This document shows positions 11,860-21,242 of a DNA stretch of 64,000 bases, piece after piece. The translations under genes were made by a program, and so were the position numbers. Below the pieces are notes generated by a model. It had not been told where the DNA came from. It searched no databases and was given only the letters and a program-made list of their open reading frames with translations. Origin of the DNA: Liolophura sinensis (lineage: Eukaryota > Mollusca > Polyplacophora > Chitonida > Chitonidae); the NCBI RefSeq assembly GCF_032854445.1, contig NC_088303.1, positions 32,743,501 through 32,807,500 of the forward strand. Reading direction: 5' to 3'. The number at the start of each line of letters is the position of its first letter. Position 1 is the first letter of the stretch.

Positions 11860-12698
11860 TGTATTAACATTATATGTATGTACACTAGATTGTGAATATT
11901 TTTCTAACATGTAACTTTTCAAAGTGTATTCATATATGTATTCAGGTGACAGAAATGATGTTTGACATGCACTACTGTGCCCAGAGTCAATTTCTCGACA
12001 TGGATATGTGACTGATAGTACATGTATTTGAATTGTTTCTTGTTTTTTGTATTTTACAAAGTTTATTTCTACCTACTGTGACTTAGGTGCTCAAATCGTA
12101 TGGTGCCACTACTCTTTTAGTGAGTGACAGTCACAGATTCAGTGGTGATAATTTTGCCTGTTCTCAGTCTCAGTTGTAAGAGCTATGTATACTGTATTCT
12201 AATTTGGTTCCGTTGCATGTGAAGTAGTGTAACTGTGAGTGACATGCACCTGCTGTGCCAAATTACCATGCATTTTGATTGTTTTCCTTTTTGTGTATTT
12301 TATTGTTTATTTATTTCTACCTCCTGATTCACAGCATTCACACTTGAACTGCTGCGCCAAATTGCCATTGTTTTACTTGCATCTGTATTGAATTGTGTAT
12401 TTTACAGTTCAATTTGTTTTTCTACCTCCTGTTTCACACTTGGTTGTCCAAAGCATAACAGATTGTAACCTTACAGAGTTTAATATAAAATTTATGTAGT
12501 ATTTTTAGTGATTCGCACTCAGTGTCAGTCATTGGTGGGAAAAGTGTGATATATTGGGTGCCCCTAAAAACTGTCAATTTCTTGGGGTCCAATAGTAATA
12601 CATTATTTCCAGTGATATAATAGCAATTAAAGCTATTAAAAGGCCTTGGTTTTCAATGATACAGTGGCGATAAAATGTCTCCGGCGGCAGACCCCTGC
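11860..12698. other. AT-rich non-coding left arm of the Polinton
   Basis: No ORF. Degenerate repeats are visible: TTTCTACCTACTGTGACTT (about 12,066), TTTCTACCTCCTGATTCAC (about 12,313) and TTTCTACCTCCTGTTTCAC (about 12,419), each preceded by a TGTATTTTA-like block. The composition resembles the host more than the coding part of the element. Confidence 0.6.
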
Positions 12699-13430
12699 TT
12701 ATTTACGGCAGCCCCCAAACCGCGATTTCGGCCGCGATCTATAAGCTGTTTTTTTCGTGCTTTCATCGATCTCTACGGCGTTGAATGCCTTACAAGACTT
12801 AGCGCGTATCTCCTGCTTCAGATCAGAGTAGTTCTTGAGCTCCTGAACGACTTGCTTGAACTCTACGTCCGAAATAACACCATCAGATAATGCCGTAGAT
12901 ACCTGCGTACGGATGCTGTTAAGTTTGGCCTCAGCCAACAGCCGTATATCGTTATGTTTCTTGGCCTTTGCGTGAAGTCGGCGGCTAACGAATTTTCCGG
13001 CGATATTTAAGACACCGCAAACTAGGGCCGCAGCTTCCATGGCCAAGACAGCAGGGGCTGCAATTATTGTTGAGAGTAGTCCCACGCCTGCAACCCCTAG
13101 TCCCAAACCGGCCGTGAGCATGGCCGAATCAAGGGCCTCGGCGGCTAAGACACCGCGCCGGTACTTTTTGTACAAGGCCCGACGGAGATCTCGCTCAGAT
13201 TCAAGCTGATTCTGTATTTCGCTGATATACTGCAGACGATGGGCGTGCGCCAAGCTCTCCGGCGGCGCGGTCGGGGCCAAGGGGTTTTCAACCATAATCG
13301 TCGTCGCGGTCGGGGCCAAGGGATGGTCATCCGTAATCGTCGGCGCCGCGCCCTCCGGCGGCAAGGGGTTTTCATCCGTGATCGCCGGGTACAGTCGTCC
13401 CATATTGTCCGTCCTACAAATCAATAACAT
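12699..13430 (-). CDS. Polinton ORF of unknown function with hydrophobic hairpin
   Basis: Intact 243-codon ORF, first gene at the left side of the element. Residues 1-60 are Pro-rich with repeated ITDENPLPP, ITDDHPLAP and VENPLAP motifs. A basic, coiled-coil-like stretch follows (about 65-90). Two adjacent hydrophobic segments with many Gly/Ala (about 100-150) could form a membrane hairpin. The C-terminal part is charged and rich in Lys/Arg. It overlaps the 3' end of the preceding minus gene by 17 bp (13,414-13,430); a later ATG at 13,403 is an alternative start. The role is unknown; a virion or membrane-active part is conceivable for a protein of this layout, but that is inference. Confidence 0.7.
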   Translation of the reverse strand: MLLICRTDNMGRLYPAITDENPLPPEGAAPTITDDHPLAPTATTIMVENPLAPTAPPESLAHAHRLQYISEIQNQLESERDLRRALYKKYRRGVLAAEALDSAMLTAGLGLGVAGVGLLSTIIAAPAVLAMEAAALVCGVLNIAGKFVSRRLHAKAKKHNDIRLLAEAKLNSIRTQVSTALSDGVISDVEFKQVVQELKNYSDLKQEIRAKSCKAFNAVEIDESTKKTAYRSRPKSRFGGCRK

Positions 13431-14263
13431 CGGTAAACTCTAAATCGTCATCGGGACTACTAACACGAAAGCTGCGAAGTCTTATACCGGACTCTAAATA
13501 GATGTCATTGAGATTGAAAACGCCCCCTGCAAAGACCCATATATCCTCAAGAGAGCTCCGGATGACTGGGTCGCCCTGGGCCTGTAATTTGATCATAAGT
13601 CTGAGCTCCTTTCCATCGTGCTCTGCAGGCCACTTTAGTCTCACCCCGGTAATCATGGAGGAACGGCGCTGAGAGGCCGCGCCAAGAATGATGTTGAAGA
13701 TAAGTATAGATCCAGGGTTTATTCGTAGCATGGCCATAGATATGGGTTGCGCGCTAAGACGCACGGTCTCTACACCCGGCGCCGCAGATAGTGTGAAGTA
13801 ACGTCCTCCACCCAAAGTTATATGACAGTAGCTGGTTGGCACCCACGACACGAAAGAGGTTCCGGAGTTTAAAACTTTTTTCACCCGGGCCCCGGTGGTC
13901 TGGACCGTCATTGGGGTCACCTTCACATCTACAAACCAATCGGGGTCGCGAGCTCTGGTAAGAACGAAGCGGTCTTCAAGGCGAATTAATGAGAGTTTTT
14001 GTTCTTCAATCACCTCAGACGGTGACCTGCGCTCTTGCTCTACAGAGGATGAGACATCTTGAAGGGAAGCAAACGTGGCAGGTTCTGCTTGCCCCCCCAA
14101 CTCCCCCCCCCCCCGCAATCTTTTTGCGGTTGTACTTGCCACTTTGAAACTCGAAGGCGTAGATTTTACCTTCCTGGCCTTGAAGTTCGAACTCCGACAC
14201 ATCAGCCAAGTCGCTTAAAGACAGGCACGCAGACCTGGGACCGGCTGCGTCCACCATACTCAT
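13414..14263 (-). pseudogene. Polinton ORF of unknown function, frameshift at C12 tract
   Basis: The start at 14,263 reads MSMVDAAGPRSACLSLSDLA and continues to a Gly run at the 12-bp C tract (14,103-14,114, + strand), where the frame is lost. The rest (from about 14,100 to the TAG at 13,414) is open for about 230 codons in another frame and rich in beta-prone hydrophobic stretches. The codon sense on both sides suggests one gene of about 280 residues broken by a one-base length change in the homopolymer. A sequencing or assembly error, a real inactivating indel, or slippage would all look the same here. No family recognised. It lies between the penton-like gene and the 12,699 ORF in a same-strand run. 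Confidence 0.6.
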
Positions 14264-14342
14264 TGTATTTCTAGGGTAGCACTGAGGTACCTTACATTAA
14301 TATACTTGCCGTCTTTGTCTAAAAGTGCCACGGTCAAGTGCG

Positions 14343-14349
14343 TTATATA
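14343..14349 (-). promoter_or_regulatory. TATA-like box upstream of the minus gene at 14,263
   Basis: On the minus strand TATATAA lies about 80 bp before the ATG at 14,263, in the 95-bp gap between two minus-strand genes. Position and sequence fit a core promoter; no other evidence. Confidence 0.35.
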
Positions 14350-14358
14350 GTCGGCGCG

Positions 14359-14919
14359 CTAGGTTTTGTACTGTGGGTTGGGAAATGAAACCGTCTTCCC
14401 GCAGTTAATCCCTTCACCAGTCACGGCGATGGCTTTAAGTAGTGTGGAACCGCCACCGAAATCTGAGGTTATTCTCACGTTTTCTGAGGTGCTCAGATCA
14501 TCTAAATGCACGAAGACTTCTTTGTGTGAGACCAAGTTAGGTAGCTTTTCACCCTCCATAGTCCCCCCTATGGGAGTCATCCCGTCGGAGAACCCTAAGA
14601 TGGGAGCAAGCTCTTGGAGTATTATGAAGGTATTTCTAGGGAGGGTAAGGACTAAGCGGCCCGTGGCTTCATTCAATCCCAGAAAAGCCCCATGCGGGCG
14701 GAATATGTCCTTGTCCAGCGTACAGACATTGTAGTAGCCCGTCGGTACTTCAACACGTTTGCCCTCAAGCAAGAAGCCCACTCCGGAGGGGATATTCACC
14801 CAGGCCGGGTAGAATGTTATCTCGCGAAGGGCGGTTTTAAGGCGGCCGTCGAGGTTGTTAAGGGCATGAGGCAGCGTGTGCTGTGCCCCATTTAGAATGT
14901 CAGTCAATGTGATGAACAT
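14359..14919 (-). CDS. Putative penton-like minor capsid protein (Polinton)
   Basis: Intact 186-residue ORF from the ATG at 14,919 (an in-frame GTG lies at 14,928). It fits the small capsid protein of Polintons: an early EITFYPAWVNIPSG stretch, a GYYN segment, LVLTLPRNTFIILQELAPI followed by LGFSDGM, a strand around VFVHLDDL and a C-terminal FPNPQYKT. Most of it looks like beta strand, as expected for a single jelly roll that would form capsid vertices. Its ATG is only 10 bp from the divergent ATG at 14,930. Assignment rests on the overall pattern; no structure comparison was possible. Confidence 0.6.
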   Translation of the reverse strand: MFITLTDILNGAQHTLPHALNNLDGRLKTALREITFYPAWVNIPSGVGFLLEGKRVEVPTGYYNVCTLDKDIFRPHGAFLGLNEATGRLVLTLPRNTFIILQELAPILGFSDGMTPIGGTMEGEKLPNLVSHKEVFVHLDDLSTSENVRITSDFGGGSTLLKAIAVTGEGINCGKTVSFPNPQYKT

Positions 14920-14929
14920 CTTAGCCACG

Positions 14930-16195
14930 ATGAACAGCGAGGCTTACAGGTTCAATAGAGAGGCCACTTACATGGCCGGGGCATTTCATATTATCCAAAC
15001 CCACGCAGAGCAGCTCACGCGATTTGACATCTACATCGATGAAAAGAAGGCCTTTCCAGTCCAGTTCACAGATGTGTTGGCCAAGTACCGGCTGCCAAAG
15101 GTAACCAGCAATGACATTGTTCGGGCCTGGAACACCGATCCTATGCAATTTTGGCAGAACCAATTGAACTTCGCGGTCTGGTGCGCAACCACGGGCTGTG
15201 GCGTATCTGCAAAAGACCATCTTCTCGCCCCCGACCAATGAATAAGGGCCCTGTACACGTTCCATGTGTATTACCAAGTTAGGCGGATCTTGGAAGAGAT
15301 CCAGGCCCCCCTGCAGCAAGACAGAGCGTGGGCGGCATTCAAAAACCCCTACGACGAGAGGGCCTATGAGAGGGTTTGTAGGGAGTTCCGCGTAGTTGCT
15401 CACACAGACTGGAGGCGCAGGGGGGTGAATCACGGCCTCGGAGTGGCATATTACTATGTCACGAGAACGGGCTACAGCCCCATTGGCGATGGGACCTTCG
15501 ATCCGAGCAGGATGTCGTTCTCTAGAAAGCCTACAGCGCTCCACGTCGACTACATCGAGCAGGACGCCGAGGAGGCTTGGGCGTCGTTCATTGCCGACAA
15601 ATCCCAAGGATTCACGCAGCCGGGCGTAGAGCGCCTTAAGGATTCCATCCGGACATACGTGTGGGCTATTCTAGGCGCCCAAGCGCAAACAAGGGCGCGT
15701 ATTCTAGGCACGGGCACAGCCTTCCACGCGCAAAAACAGTTTGCCGCGAACGTTGAAGACGCTATTTCCTCTCCGATCGACCTTCCGTCTGCTATCAAAC
15801 GCTACCAGGACGTGCTATAGTATGCCGGGAGCGCTGTAGACTTTGTGTATGGCATAGGCCTAAATATGGCCCCCAGCAACATGCTTCTTCAGATCGGCCA
15901 TGTGGCGAACTACAACAACAAAATCGTCGTGGCCACAGAGGACCAGAAGCTAGGCGCCAATGAGGGTGTGAACGCTAAAGTGCCGCCCACTTTGCACAAG
16001 CGCGCACCTTCCCACGGGATCGTTGAGCCACAAGAAAGCGTCCCACCATCCACCGCGCGCGTTCAGCATGTTGCTGCCGCCGGAGGCAAACAAGTACCCA
16101 TATTTCCAAAGCAAAAGAATCACGATGCGGAGAAGACAGCCATTGTCGTCGCTGGGGTTGGTATCGGCTTACTGCTGCTGTGGACTATGCGTTAA
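14930..16195 (+). pseudogene. Conserved Polinton ORF with two in-frame stops
   Basis: A single frame of 422 codons from the ATG at 14,930 (alternative 14,912) to the TAA at 16,193 is broken only by TGA at 15,239 and TAG at 15,818; sequence sense continues across both. The N-terminal part is rich in Trp/Phe/Tyr (RAWNTDPMQFWQNQLNF), the middle is charged, and the C-terminus has a hydrophobic segment (TAIVVAGVGIGLLLLW) followed by MR, a likely membrane anchor. I recognise the type as widespread in Polintons but know no assigned function. The 3' end overlaps the convergent gene at 16,169 by 27 bp. Confidence 0.7.
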
Positions 16196-17513
16196 ATACT
16201 TGCGAAGAGCCACGAGCATTAGGCCACCTACTACGACGACTAGAGCTCAGACATTATCGGCCAGCCACCCAGCCGCTTTCCCGAGAAGGTTCAGTAGCCA
16301 GGATACTGCCAATAATACCCGGAATCGCAGTGGCAGCGTTCCCAGCCAGCCTGCCAAGGGCGCGCGCCAGGGACTGGAGATGCTTTTTCACCCATTCTTT
16401 AAGACCACGCCCGTCGGATGGAGGTGGCGTTGGCTGGATGCCCCCGCCGGACCCGCCAGTCAGCGCCAACTTTATCGCTAGCCCCTATGTCGAGATCGCC
16501 GTCCCAATTGCCGTGAGAATGGAGACCACGGTTATTCCCTGCTCCCGGAAGAGGGTGCGGACGCGCTCAGCCAGAGTGGTATCCTTGTGTAGGATGCGAT
16601 TGACCGTCTGCTTGATGCGGCGTATTTGCGTGCGCAGGGCTTCGCCCGTTGAAGAGGCTGCTTCGAGCCCGGCCACCCTCTCGTCCTCGAGATTCCTTAT
16701 CCGGTCTGCGATCCGACGCCGGGAGAATTCATCAAGGGCCTCCTCCAACTTCTGTTTTTGTTTTGCGATGTCCTTATCGAGACTTGACAGCTTGGCGAGG
16801 TTATTCGCGTGTTCGCCTTCCGAGGTCTGCAGTGCCTTGTCAAGCCCCAGAAGATCTCGCATGGGAAGAGGAGGGTCGTTTATCGTTTCAAGAGCCCGCT
16901 CGACCTCACTATCCGTCAAGCTTGTTTCCATTATGTGGACAGCATCAGCGGCCTTTTTCGCTGGTTGGCTTAAATCCTTCAGCTCCATGGTATCTGCCTC
17001 AGCGGCCGCGGCATCGAATTTTGAACTTGCTGTCTCCAGGATTGCGACTTTTGCCGGAGGCAGTGATTTCTGTTTTCTCTTTTTCATTCTGCCTTCTCCT
17101 TTCCAGTCCACAAGGCCCAGCCCCTCCGCATCCTTAACAACCCTTCTCCCTCCATTCTTGGCGATTGTTATGAGGGCTAGCGGTTCGCCAGTTTGCTCGT
17201 TGGTGAGTTCCAGTTTTGGGTAGTTCACGAGTCGCAGACGCCCATCGACAAGCATAAACTTATTTTCTTCGTTTAAACGGAGTGGCGTAAGGTTGGGATA
17301 CCAATCATCCTTCGCCATGATTTTGTAATAAGACTTCACGGCGTTCTGTATCACCCTTGGTTTTTGGTCTTCGTAGATCGTACCCAATATTGGTGTCTTG
17401 GGAACAACATCACCTGTAAAGAGAGAGGTCTTTTCGACGTCGTCGTCTTGGGCATTGTTGTAGTCCTCTTGGGCGTCGTCGAACGCCGGATTATCAAAGT
17501 CAAAGTCTGCCAT
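16169..17513 (-). pseudogene. Polinton structural-type ORF with C-terminal membrane segments
   Basis: From the ATG at 17,513 (acidic start MADFDFDNPAFDDAQED) about 340 codons run open. They include a basic patch (GRMKKRKQKS), a long charged helical region likely to be coiled coil, and a hydrophobic ITVVSILTAIGTAIST. A TAG at 16,485 interrupts, after which the same frame continues with a Gly-rich linker, WVKKHLQSLARALGRLAG and LPGIIG-like small-residue repeats. The frame is then lost near 16,315; the other frame continues to the TAA at 16,169 with one more stop (TGA, near 16,233). A Gly/Ala-rich amphipathic and hydrophobic C-terminus is typical of a large conserved Polinton ORF. Function unknown, probably virion-related. 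Confidence 0.65.
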
Positions 17514-17534
17514 AATCCTCGTATTGAACATTCG

Positions 17535-17574
17535 AGGTATACCTTGAATACACAAGGTATGCCTTCAATACACA
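17535..17574. promoter_or_regulatory. 20-bp direct repeats between divergent genes
   Basis: AGGTATACCTTGAATACACA (17,535) and AGGTATGCCTTCAATACACA (17,555) are back-to-back copies with two differences, followed by a partial third (ATGTATGC). They fill the short gap between the minus gene starting at 17,513 and the plus-strand capsid gene, so they may hold a shared promoter or operator. Confidence 0.45.
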
Positions 17575-18854
17575 ATGTATGCATACGGAGCAGGCTAAAC
17601 CCCTTTAGAATACTCCGTAAGCCTCTCGGGGTACAAGGTGAACGGCAGTCCGTGGTCGTCACCAATAACCCGAGTACGATCGACCAGAATTAACAACTCT
17701 TGGTCCGCTTCCCTAACCTCGGCACAAATGACGTCATTGTGCCCGGTAACGTTCGCTTGGCCTTCTCGATCACGATTAATTCATCCCACTCGAACGCCAC
17801 AGTGGTCGGGAATCTCGGACGCGCAGTAGTCAAGAAAACCACGATCAGAATCAGCGGGAATGATGTAATGTCCATCGACGACTCTGATGTGTTTCATTGA
17901 TACGGCGACTTATGGATGACCAAAAACGAACGGCAGAATGCGGCCTACCAAGGCATCGGCAGCAAAAACATGCTTAAACTTCGAGTCGGAGCGGAGGACG
18001 CAAGTGACGACGATGATGGAGAAAAAGCCATCGCTCGCGCCTTTGGCAGCCGGTTCCACATCCCGCTAGACTTTGAGCTTCTAGATAGCCACATGCCATT
18101 CTACCAGAGTGCCTTGGCCGACCGACTGGAGTACGAACTGACGTTCAACGATTACGGCCGGTTCATCCAGACAACAGACGGTGCCGGCGCAACTTACACC
18201 ATCGACAACATCAGCCTGGATATGGTCACCGAAGAGGAGCTCGCTAGACAGATCCGCACCCAGTTTGCCGGGGACGTCTCCATACTGTATGATCGCGTCC
18301 TCCGCCACCGAAAGTTTGTGAAGGACAAGTCTGATACTCTCTGGAACATAAACCTGAACACGCCCGCGAGAGCAATGAAGGTTATCCTCATGCTGTTCGA
18401 GACTAAAGGAACCCCGTGGAGGAGGAGGTCGGAATCCTTCTATAACCCGAAGATCACCAAAGTAGAAGTCACAATAGAAGGAGTCCCCAATCAGCTGTAA
18501 AGCGAGGGCATGCGGGCGTACCAGCAATGGGGCGAGGTCAAGAAGTTCTTCGCCAGCTCACCCCTTAAGAAGCGGGACCCTGAGGTGGCCAGGGTCGTAA
18601 AAGACTTAGGCCTGGCAAACGTGTCCCTAGAAGCGTTCTTGACGTCCAAGCACGCCTTCTGGCTTGACCTTCGGACAAGCGACGATGACGAGCTGCATGG
18701 CAGTGGGAGGCGCGTTCTGAACGCCAGCGAGGGGATTACAATACAGGTGACAAAAGAGAGAGAAGAGCCCGGCGTGTTGAACGTATATCTGTATGTGATC
18801 ATGGACGCAAAGCTGCACATCCTGAATGGTAGATTCGTTAACGCGCTTTATTGA
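17559..18854 (+). pseudogene. MCP: Major capsid protein (double jelly roll), broken by stops
   Basis: One frame of 432 codons contains the hallmarks of the Polinton/adintovirus major capsid protein: VRFPNLGTNDVIVPG, GNLGRAVVKKTTIRI, SIDDSDVF, RFHIPLDFELLDSHMPFYQS, LEYELTFNDYGRFI, DRVLRHRKF, FYNPKITKVEVTIEG, HGSGRRVLNASEGI and the C-terminal NALY. These are alternating beta strands of two jelly rolls that build the hexagonal capsomers. In-frame stops: TAA at 17,691, TGA at 17,898 and TAA at 18,498; the frame itself is otherwise preserved. The start is uncertain: the ATG at 17,559 is the nearest in-frame one, and a stop between it and the real start cannot be excluded. The 3' end overlaps the ATPase start by about 29 bp. 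Confidence 0.85.
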
Positions 18855-19429
18855 TGACGCCCACTGCGCGATTATCTGTGGGCAGACGAACTGCGGCAAA
18901 ACAGTCTTCGTGCTGGACCTGCTTGAGGGCCCTTTCCGCGGTTTCTTTCATCACATTGTGATCCTGTACCCCACTCTTAAGCATAACAAGGCGTACCGGC
19001 GGAGATGGATACTGTCTGACCCTGAGGTCTATTGTTTTGACCCCGGCGAGCGGCTCAACGACTATCTGAGAGCTTTCTACAGGGGGAGCCCACCCTATAC
19101 ATCATCGATGATTGTAGCGCGTTGGAGGCGATGAAGAAGAAACAAAAAATGCTGTCATTCATGGCTTTCTTGGGCCGTCATGCAAAGCAAAGCGTCTGGG
19201 TGCTCACTCAGAAATACAACGCCGTCCTCAAAGACTTTCTCGAGCAGACAAGGTGGGTGGCTTTATTCCACTGCAAAGATCGGCACTCGTTCAACGAATG
19301 CCTGGAGGAGAACCACATCATCGAGGCCGAGAGCGAAAAGGCAGGGTTCGACAGAAGCTCAAGAACAATCCGCATTCTAAACTCCTGCTAATAACTGATA
19401 CGCACGCCACATCTAAGATTATATATTAG
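18826..19429 (+). pseudogene. FtsK/HerA-type genome-packaging ATPase, two frameshifts
   Basis: The first frame (from the ATG at 18,826) has Walker A as GQTNCGKT (about 18,885-18,910), then LDLLEGPFRGFF and VILYPTLKH. Near 19,085 the frame is lost; the next frame holds Walker B as LYIIDDC, then GRHAKQSVWVLTQKYN, a likely sensor-type region, and LFHCKDRHSF. A second shift near 19,327 leads to a third frame that ends at TAG 19,427-19,429 with a basic tail. The family drives DNA into preformed capsids. Position right after the major capsid gene is usual. Nucleotide-binding motifs are intact, but no single ORF contains both. Confidence 0.85.
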
Positions 19430-19454
19430 ACGTAGGCGCCCCTACGTATGAAGC

Positions 19455-20032
19455 ATGGATACCGACGAGCTTATAGACGAGATTCTGGGCGCAGAGGAGG
19501 AGCCCGGCCGAAGCCAACAGCCCGCCCCCAGCCAACAAGATGATGCACGGCAGCTCAGGGATAGGCTGGTGGCACTTGCGGTGGGCAAGCCAAGCGATAT
19601 CTGGGAAAAGACGTAACAGCCGCTGAGATCGACGCCATGAGCGACGAAGACGTTGAAAGGCTGCACTCCCGGTACGAGGCTAAGCTCGGTGCGCGGGTGG
19701 TTGACGGTCTCGGAGGTATGTTCTTGAGATCATATGTAAAGGCGGCCAGCTGGCTCCTACCAATCCCACCCGAGAATCGACGAATACTCATGGCACAGCT
19801 CGCCACCGACCCATTTGTTGAACAGGCGCTTAGCAGTGCTAGCTGCTGGCTATACTACTGCTATGGTAAGTACTTGGCACCGTTAACGATGGCACTGACC
19901 ACTGCTGAGCACTGCTCAGATGAACACCACTGCTGTCCTAGAAATGAGCCGTATGATCCAGAGGAACATGAGTACAACGAATCCGGAAGGCCCGAAGGAA
20001 GTGGAGGGGGTGACAGCGGATTCTACGAATGA
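19455..20032 (+). pseudogene. Small Polinton ORF of unknown function, one frameshift
   Basis: The ATG at 19,455 begins an acidic, Gln/Pro-rich N-terminus (MDTDELIDEILGAEEE) that hits a TAA near 19,613. The adjoining frame continues sensibly (EIDAMSDEDVERLHSRYEAK from about 19,628) to the stop at 20,030, so one base was probably gained or lost around 19,600-19,612. The second half has a hydrophobic stretch near KAASWLLPIPP and a Tyr/Cys-rich part, then a Gly/Glu-rich tail. The ORF sits between the ATPase and a run of small overlapping genes. No family recognised. Confidence 0.6.
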
Positions 20033-20465
20033 CGGCCCTGCGAAGAATACCAAAAAAGTCGCTGTGGGTCGAGCGGGTGCTGCAGGGAGAAAGGCCAAGG
20101 CTGAAAAGCTCAAGGACGAGCTTCGCGAGGCAAAGGCTGCTTTGCTTGGCGCAGCTGATTCCACCAAGAAACAGCCGATGGAACCGGATTCTACGAAGGA
20201 GGGGGAGGCCGCGAAGGAACCGGATTCTACCAAGGCACACCAAATCACCCACTGGAGGGCGCCCCTGGCGTTATTAGGCGCTGGTAACCTTGCAGTGCTA
20301 GTGTTGCTACGCGTGTGGCGCAGCCGCTATACAGCACATGCACGAGGTGCAGATATAACGCCGCATGCACGAGGTGCAGATATCACACCGCAAGAAAAGA
20401 ATCTGCATTTGAATACACGTCGCGACCCTTTCTATATAGAGCAGCATGTCTACTCCACTCAGTGA
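19968..20465 (+). CDS. Lys/Ala-rich Polinton ORF with one membrane segment
   Basis: Open reading frame of 165 codons from the ATG at 19,968 (181 from 19,920). The N-terminal two thirds are charged and carry repeated DSTK motifs (ADSTNDG, ADSTKKQ, EPDSTKEG, EPDSTKAH). A hydrophobic segment follows (APLALLGAGNLAVLVLLRVW), then Arg-rich sequence and a duplicated HARGADITP (20,337-20,390). It overlaps the previous gene by about 65 bp and the next by 20 bp in other frames, typical of compact Polinton gene runs. Function unknown; a single-pass membrane protein is plausible. Confidence 0.55.
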   Translation: MSTTNPEGPKEVEGVTADSTNDGPAKNTKKVAVGRAGAAGRKAKAEKLKDELREAKAALLGAADSTKKQPMEPDSTKEGEAAKEPDSTKAHQITHWRAPLALLGAGNLAVLVLLRVWRSRYTAHARGADITPHARGADITPQEKNLHLNTRRDPFYIEQHVYSTQ

Positions 20466-20685
20466 CGGAAAAGTGCTAGTCAACGCGGCCTATCACGCCG
20501 CTGTGGTCTCTCTCCTGGCTACTGGGTACGCTCGTCTCGGCCAGGTGTTCCTGAAAGGAGCCCTCCCGAAGCTGGACTTAACACCCCGTGACGTCGGCAT
20601 GGTCATTGCAGATGTAGGCCTGGCAATGTTTTCGAAGGAACTGCTAATTAAACAAGGGCTCCTTCCTCCCAATATAATCCAGTAG
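20446..20685 (+). CDS. Small conserved Polinton membrane-type protein
   Basis: Intact 79-residue ORF. The N-terminal half has a hydrophobic stretch (AAYHAAVVSLLATGYARLG) and the C-terminal half a second, weaker one around VGMVIADVGLAMFSK, ending LLPPNIIQ. TATATAG lies 10-15 bp before the ATG. The stop is two bases before the next ATG at 20,688, so the two are probably co-expressed. I recognise the pattern as recurrent in Polintons of this type; no function is known to me. Confidence 0.65.
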   Translation: MSTPLSDGKVLVNAAYHAAVVSLLATGYARLGQVFLKGALPKLDLTPRDVGMVIADVGLAMFSKELLIKQGLLPPNIIQ

Positions 20686-20687
20686 TA

Positions 20688-21137
20688 ATGGCCTCCATCG
20701 CAATGATGATGGGCGGCGCCCTCGTAAACGCTTTGGCCTTCAGCGGGAGCAGCTATATGTTTTCGATGCTGAGGAGTTCCGGTGTCGACGATGAGCGGAG
20801 GCGCCATGACCGCGCTGTAGAGCAGCTCCAAGCCGCCCAGGAAAAATGGGCCCGAAAGCGCACTGAGCGCTTGGATTGGATAAACGATGAACTCCGCCGC
20901 CAGGGCCACGCTGTTCAAACGTTCCGGGATGTCGACGCTGCAATCCGCGAGTATTCTAGGGTCACAGGAAAAACTCTTACACGCGATGCACGCGAGGCGC
21001 TACTGGGCTCAGAGCCACAGCTCTCCGATTTCTATGTGCCTAGCGAAGATCAAAAACACCGCGAGATGACCTTCGTCTTCCTGGGGATGTGTGTGGTTGG
21101 GGGTGTGAGTTACGGAATCGCAAAACTCACCAAGTAA
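20688..21137 (+). CDS. Small conserved Polinton protein with two membrane segments
   Basis: Intact 149-residue ORF. The hydrophobic N-terminus (MMMGGALVNALAFSGSSYMF) is followed by a long charged helix (DERRRHDRAVEQLQAAQEKW), probably coiled coil. A C-terminal hydrophobic segment (TFVFLGMCVVGGVSYGIA) precedes KLTK. The layout suggests a protein anchored at both ends to a membrane or to the capsid interior. It follows the 79-residue gene after 2 bp and precedes the integrase. Function unknown. Confidence 0.65.
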   Translation: MASIAMMMGGALVNALAFSGSSYMFSMLRSSGVDDERRRHDRAVEQLQAAQEKWARKRTERLDWINDELRRQGHAVQTFRDVDAAIREYSRVTGKTLTRDAREALLGSEPQLSDFYVPSEDQKHREMTFVFLGMCVVGGVSYGIAKLTK

Positions 21138-21242
21138 TCCGAACTGACTGTGCCGGACTCGCCATCGAGCTCCTCGCCGTATGGCAGGCACGATCTTAGT
21201 AGTGAGCTGGTTCTGCGCACGCAAATACGCCGCGACGATTAA

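Noticed and set aside
16180-17223. 347-codon plus ORF
   Set aside because: Shadow of the minus-strand structural-type Polinton gene; Ser/Arg/Ala-rich antisense composition without motifs.
17898-18500. Alternative genetic code or stop-codon readthrough in the Polinton
   Set aside because: TAA, TAG and TGA all occur in frame at different sites together with frameshifts and deletions, which fits decay, not recoding.
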